NCBI GenBank assembly: GCA_023079485.1
Contig: CM041084.1
Coordinates: forward strand, 21,294,609-21,358,608
Source of the DNA: Archilochus colubris
Taxonomy: Eukaryota; Chordata; Aves; Apodiformes; Trochilidae
Direction of reading: 5' to 3'
Length of the DNA stretch: 64,000 nt
The notes beneath the pieces are model-generated. The model was not told the origin of the DNA and made no database searches. It worked only from the letters and a program-made list of their open reading frames with translations. Of the stretch, positions 60,246 through 64,000 are shown one piece after another; the first letter of the stretch is position 1; the number at the start of each line of letters is the position of its first letter. The position numbers and the translations under genes were made by a program.

Positions 60246-62777
60246 GTAAGCGGCGGGTCGGTGGGGATGGCCCGCGGGGTGGCTGCGACGGCTCGGGGCA
60301 GGAGGCTTAAGCCTTTCGCGCCGTCAGCCGGGCCGCTCTCAACCGCGGCCTGGTGCCGGTACCGCGTTACTGGCTTCCTTCGTGAGCCCCCGCGGTGAGC
60401 CTGGTGCTGGGTTTGGGCCCCTCGGGTCTGTCAGGCGGGCGGGTAAGCACGGCTTGCGCTGGCTTTGTTAGAGGCGAGCTGAAATAAGCTTTTTGTGTTT
60501 TGGGGAATGAAACGTAAAAGTGTGTAACTGGGAAGGTATCCAGCCAACCTGTTCGTCTTTACAAGGTGTTTGCAGTGCAAGGAAGCGGGTAGCTACCTTG
60601 CTTATCGCCGGCCGCTGTGTGCATCCTGCTCCGGCCGGGCAGATGGTTGCTGAGTGGAGGATGCCTGGAAGGCCTCAGCACCTCAGGCCCAGAGGGGTAT
60701 TGAGGTGCAGTCACTGTACGAGAGACAGAAAGACTCTTCACTGCAGTACTGCTAACTCAATGCAGAGTCTTGATTATCCCTTAGAAATTAAATATGTGTT
60801 TTCCAGTATTAATTACACTATTTATTATGTTAATGTTTGTACTGGCCTGGCCATTACACGTGTGTGCTGGTATTTGATGCCATCTCATCTGCAGAGTTTA
60901 ACTTGCACACATGCTTATCATCCATCTTTTCTATTTAGCTTCTGAATTAGTTGCACTGTCCTAGTCATCCCCTTGTTCCTTTTTCTCTTAATTACTAGAT
61001 TCTACAATGCAGACTGGTATTCCTGTTTAACTTCTATGTGTTGATAACCATTACTAATAGAGTCTTGCAGCATGAGCAGTAGTCCTGCCCCCTCTCCCGT
61101 CTAAGACCATTGCTGCGAGGGAGAGAATAACAAGAGAGACTGGTTTTGGTTTACACGTTGGCTTTTTTGTCTCCATGAAAGGCCTACTCACTTCCTGCAG
61201 CACATTTCATTGTCTGCTTTAAGCTTCTCCAGAAAAGAAGCAACTAGAAGTAGGGTGTCCGTGCTTGTGGAAGAAAAGACAAAGTAAAACCAGTGAGATC
61301 CAAGTCTTGGATGATTCTGTCTTCTGTAAATGAATTATTGTGGAAATACTTAAGAACAGAGAAGATTTAATTACTTTCAATTAATAGTATTTTTCTAGTT
61401 TCCAGTTATGTTTAGCTACACAGACTTAGGTGTATCACTTTGTGCATTTAGGATCCATCAATATCTCAGTTTATTTGTACTGTCCCTCTCCAGAAATTGC
61501 ATCTTAATACCAACAACATTTTTCAGCAGCAAGCTTCACAGAGTTGTCCTGGTTTCCATTTGGTATCTAACTACTAGTTTTGTATTGTGCCCCATAGCTC
61601 TTCTACAGGCAGTTTAGCAATTCTCTCTATAATCTTATTGGTTTTGCATATCTGTATTCTTTTCCCCCTAGGTCATTTACTTTATGGGCAAGGTCTTATC
61701 TCCAAGGCTATTCTTCATGCCTTTCATCATCCTTGTTACTCTTTTGCAGGCTATATTTAAGATGTAATTGAGTCCTGCATTTATGAATGACATGATAAAA
61801 TCCATTGTATTTTCTGTTTCTTGGCAATTTCTGTTTTTTTTCTTTTGATTGCTATTCAGTATTGAACTGATATTCTTGTAGAACTCTGCCATTTCAATAT
61901 TTCACTTAAGAAATCAGTCTTATTTCTCACCCAAACAGTTTTTTTCTTTGCTTAATGAATGTCTAGACTAACAGGACCATGTAGAAGGTTCATCAGCACT
62001 GTTTAGTTGCTGTACGTAGTTTCTTAGTTTTAGAGTAAAATTTACTGGGACTGAAAGAATGGTTATAACTACAATGGTTCTAAACTTAAAACTTAGTTCT
62101 TCTGTATCTCAATGAGGTGCTCAAAATTTAGGTAGTAAGATCTAGGTCTTATATTTTTTGGTATTTCAGTTACATTTGACCATTTTTTTTTGTTCTAATG
62201 AGTCTTTATGAATCCTTTGGGTTTCAGATTAATGAGAGAGAAACAGATTCTGTTCAAAAGTGGTGTTCCTGTGGTTAGCAGTGTATATACTGTGGTACAG
62301 AGATAGCAAATGCTTAGCAAACTGGGTGAGAAGTAGACATCATTGTATAGCGACTGAAATAAAAATCCCATTTTAGGACATTTAAAAAAAATCTTAAGGG
62401 CATGATTATTAGTGTCTGGTTTTGACATGTATAACATAATTTTATATTATGTCAATAGCTATATTTTTTTAAAGTCCTGTGTTGCATGGCAATGTGCCGT
62501 GTCCATTTTCATAGTTTACAAATTGCCCTTTTTGAAAAGAAAAAATAAACACAGTCCATAATACCCAGTCGTGCTCAAATTCCTTTTTCTTTTTGCAGCA
62601 GATGGAATGCAAGCAAAAACAGAAAAAGTAAGATCTTCTATGAAGAATGTGAGAAAAGATTCCGGAAAACCAGAGAAACTTAAATATAAGCCACTAACTG
62701 GGAAGGTGTTTTACCTTGATATTCCATCAAATGTGATCTCTGAAAAAATAGGAAAGGACCTCAGAGAGCTAGGAGGG
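60200..62777 (+). CDS. DBF4: DBF4 (CDC7 kinase regulatory subunit), exons 1-2, 3' partial
   Basis: Exon 1 (60200-60245) encodes MKPSAAEAAGKGARP, and exon 2 encodes 59 further codons including KYKPLTGKVFYLDIPSNVIS and KDLRELGG. These match human DBF4 (KCKPLWGKVFYLDLPSVTIS...KDIKDLGG), the start of the BRCT-like motif N. DBF4 activates CDC7 to phosphorylate MCM helicase subunits at replication origins, in the nucleus at S phase (family knowledge). The start ATG has A at -3 and sits in the CpG island. The N-terminal residues before GKG differ from human. The rest of the gene, including motifs M and C, is beyond the window. Confidence 0.92.
60246..62598 (+). other. DBF4 intron 1
   Basis: Begins in the CpG island with the E2F site at 60314, then becomes AT-rich. 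No repeat family was recognised. Confidence 0.75.
60314..60321 (+). promoter_or_regulatory. Canonical E2F site TTTCGCGC
   Basis: Exact match to TTTSSCGC, 69 nt into DBF4 intron 1. DBF4 is a G1/S gene, so E2F control is plausible; function is inferred. Confidence 0.5.
62599..62777 (+). CDS. DBF4: DBF4 coding exon 2 (start of motif N)
   Basis: The acceptor is tttttgcag, with a second AG three bases later (cagcag at 62596-62601); the donor is gtaagt. It encodes DGMQAKTEKVRSSMKNVRKD, a basic stretch, then GKVFYLDIPSNVISEKIGKD. It ends in phase after Gly-Gly, matching the human exon end as I recall it. Confidence 0.93.
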
Positions 62778-63997
62778 GTAAGTTAATGAGCAGAGGTCTC
62801 TCCAAAACTAAAAGAAAATCCGTGCATGTGTAATGCCTTTTCCAAGTTCTTTGCGGCTGCATTTTAATACCTGTATTTTATACATGACAGGATGTTACTT
62901 TTTTATGGTGCTATAATGCTTTTTATGAACAATTAGCTTATCAACATTGTTTGTGTTTTGTTATTTGCTAGAGGCTGCTTTACTAATTGTAACAAAAATG
63001 CTTCTTATAAAGGTTGGTTTTCAGTTGATTATTCATTTGCTTAAAAGATTATCTGAATTTACTAAGTTTCATTGTTTGAAGTGTTTTTTTTTATGCTGCC
63101 TCTGAATACTTTGCCATGTTTGCATGTTACAACTTAAATTGTTCAGCTGAACCTGAAAAAGATAAGATGAAGTTTTTTGTATGCTTACTAGAAGTCAGTA
63201 ACTTCAGTAAGCACTTTCTACGTGGGGTAGGTTAATGAGTAATTTTAAATACACTTATTTAATAATAAATTTTGTAAGCATCCTAATAGCTTTTTTTTCC
63301 TAATTCTTGCTTCTGCATTGAAGGAACACATTGACAGAAGCAAGTGCAGGGTATCATAGTAACATAACATACAAGCAATGCAATTATTTAGTCCACTTTA
63401 AAGTTGAGTATTTTGAATTAATATACAGGAATCTTGACAGTTAAAGTATTAAACACCTTTTAACCACCTTAAAAGCAAAAGGACTCTGCTTAAATTGCAA
63501 GCTATTCTGAATGTTCCTTTGGTAATACTACTTTGACCTCAGAGGAGTGATGTGCGGTTTTAAGAAACAGGCACTTGTGAATCAAGGTGCTGTCTGAAAT
63601 TATAGTAGAGGCAAGGAATAGCAATTCTTGGTTTTCACATTAAATGGATCTTTAGATCTAGCATTAAAGAAGTGCATTCTCTCTTTTGTCTTTCCTTTTA
63701 AAACAGAATTTTAGGAGTTTATATGTGAAAGCTAAGGCTGCAAATCAAGGACTAAAAAGGGAATTTTTCTGTTCTGGAGGAATATATGCCTAAATCTGAG
63801 GTGCCCCTTGCCCTCAGGATCAACTCCCACATGTGTTTTGTTTTCACTTGTGTTGAGTGCACTCATAAGTACCTCTGAATATTTCTGTAAAAAGTACACA
63901 GCACTTTTATTTGTCACCTTTCATGAAAGTACTTGATGTAAAATTGTCACTGATTATTGTCCTGAAATAATAACATGCTTTATATGTTTATATTTAG
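62778..63997 (+). other. DBF4 intron 2 (assumed to end at 63997)
   Basis: AT-rich, with no recognised element. The end assumes that tatttag at 63991-63997 is the exon 3 acceptor. Confidence 0.5.
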
Positions 63998-64000
63998 AGA
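63998..64000 (+). CDS. DBF4: Possible first codon of DBF4 exon 3
   Basis: AGA (Arg) follows tttatatttag at the window end. Human DBF4 continues GG-R-VEEF at this junction and exon 2 ends in phase, so Arg is expected here. Three bases cannot prove it. Confidence 0.35.

Larger units (their letters stand above)
59380..60480. promoter_or_regulatory. CpG island, shared SLC25A40/DBF4 promoter
   Basis: Abrupt change to high GC with dense CpG, against an AT-rich background on both sides. It covers the inferred first exon of SLC25A40 (minus) and the first exon of DBF4 (plus). It carries an ETS-like site, E2F-like sites and several GC-rich Sp1-type stretches, and I saw no TATA box. A head-to-head arrangement of these two genes is also found in human. 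Confidence 0.88.

Noticed and set aside
60520..60945. 141-codon open frame on the plus strand downstream of DBF4 exon 1
   Set aside because: It lies in DBF4 intron 1, has unremarkable composition and no recognisable domain.

Overview
This is vertebrate nuclear DNA, almost certainly avian. CR1 LINE fragments with the typical bird 3' end are scattered through it. It is AT-rich apart from one CpG island, and its genes are split into short exons with GT-AG introns. A tRNA-Ile-like retroposon resembles what I recall of songbird SINEs, which hints at a passerine but does not prove it. The gene order RUNDC3B > < SLC25A40 | DBF4 > matches human 7q21.

Layout: (1) From about 1 to 40,000, plus strand: RUNDC3B from intron 1 to its stop codon at 38680-38682. 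Exons 2-11 are all present, in phase and without disabling changes; exon 1 lies upstream of the window. Intron 8 (15.5 kb) holds most of the repeats. (2) 38,683-42,533: convergent intergenic or 3' UTR DNA between the stops of RUNDC3B and SLC25A40. (3) 42,534-58,478, minus strand: the whole SLC25A40 coding region in ten coding exons (335 aa), a mitochondrial carrier of the glutathione-importer pair SLC25A39/40. (4) About 59,380-60,480: a CpG island that acts as the shared head-to-head promoter of SLC25A40 and DBF4, with ETS-like and E2F-like sites. (5) 60,200 to the end, plus strand: DBF4, the regulatory subunit of CDC7 kinase, with coding exons 1 and 2; exon 3 may begin at the last three bases.

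The three genes are not a pathway. They are a RUN-domain adaptor, a mitochondrial solute carrier and an S-phase kinase activator kept together by conserved synteny. Only the SLC25A40/DBF4 pair clearly shares regulatory DNA. Points most worth a second look: a near full-length tRNA-Ile-like head on a composite retroposon in RUNDC3B intron 4; a start-stop upstream ORF 12 nt before the DBF4 start codon; a canonical E2F site just inside DBF4 intron 1; tandem splice acceptors in DBF4 and SLC25A40; and a 200-bp polypyrimidine tract that ends in a perfect acceptor followed six bases later by a donor. I found no convincing wholly new gene system. All homology calls come from memory of the families, without a database search.
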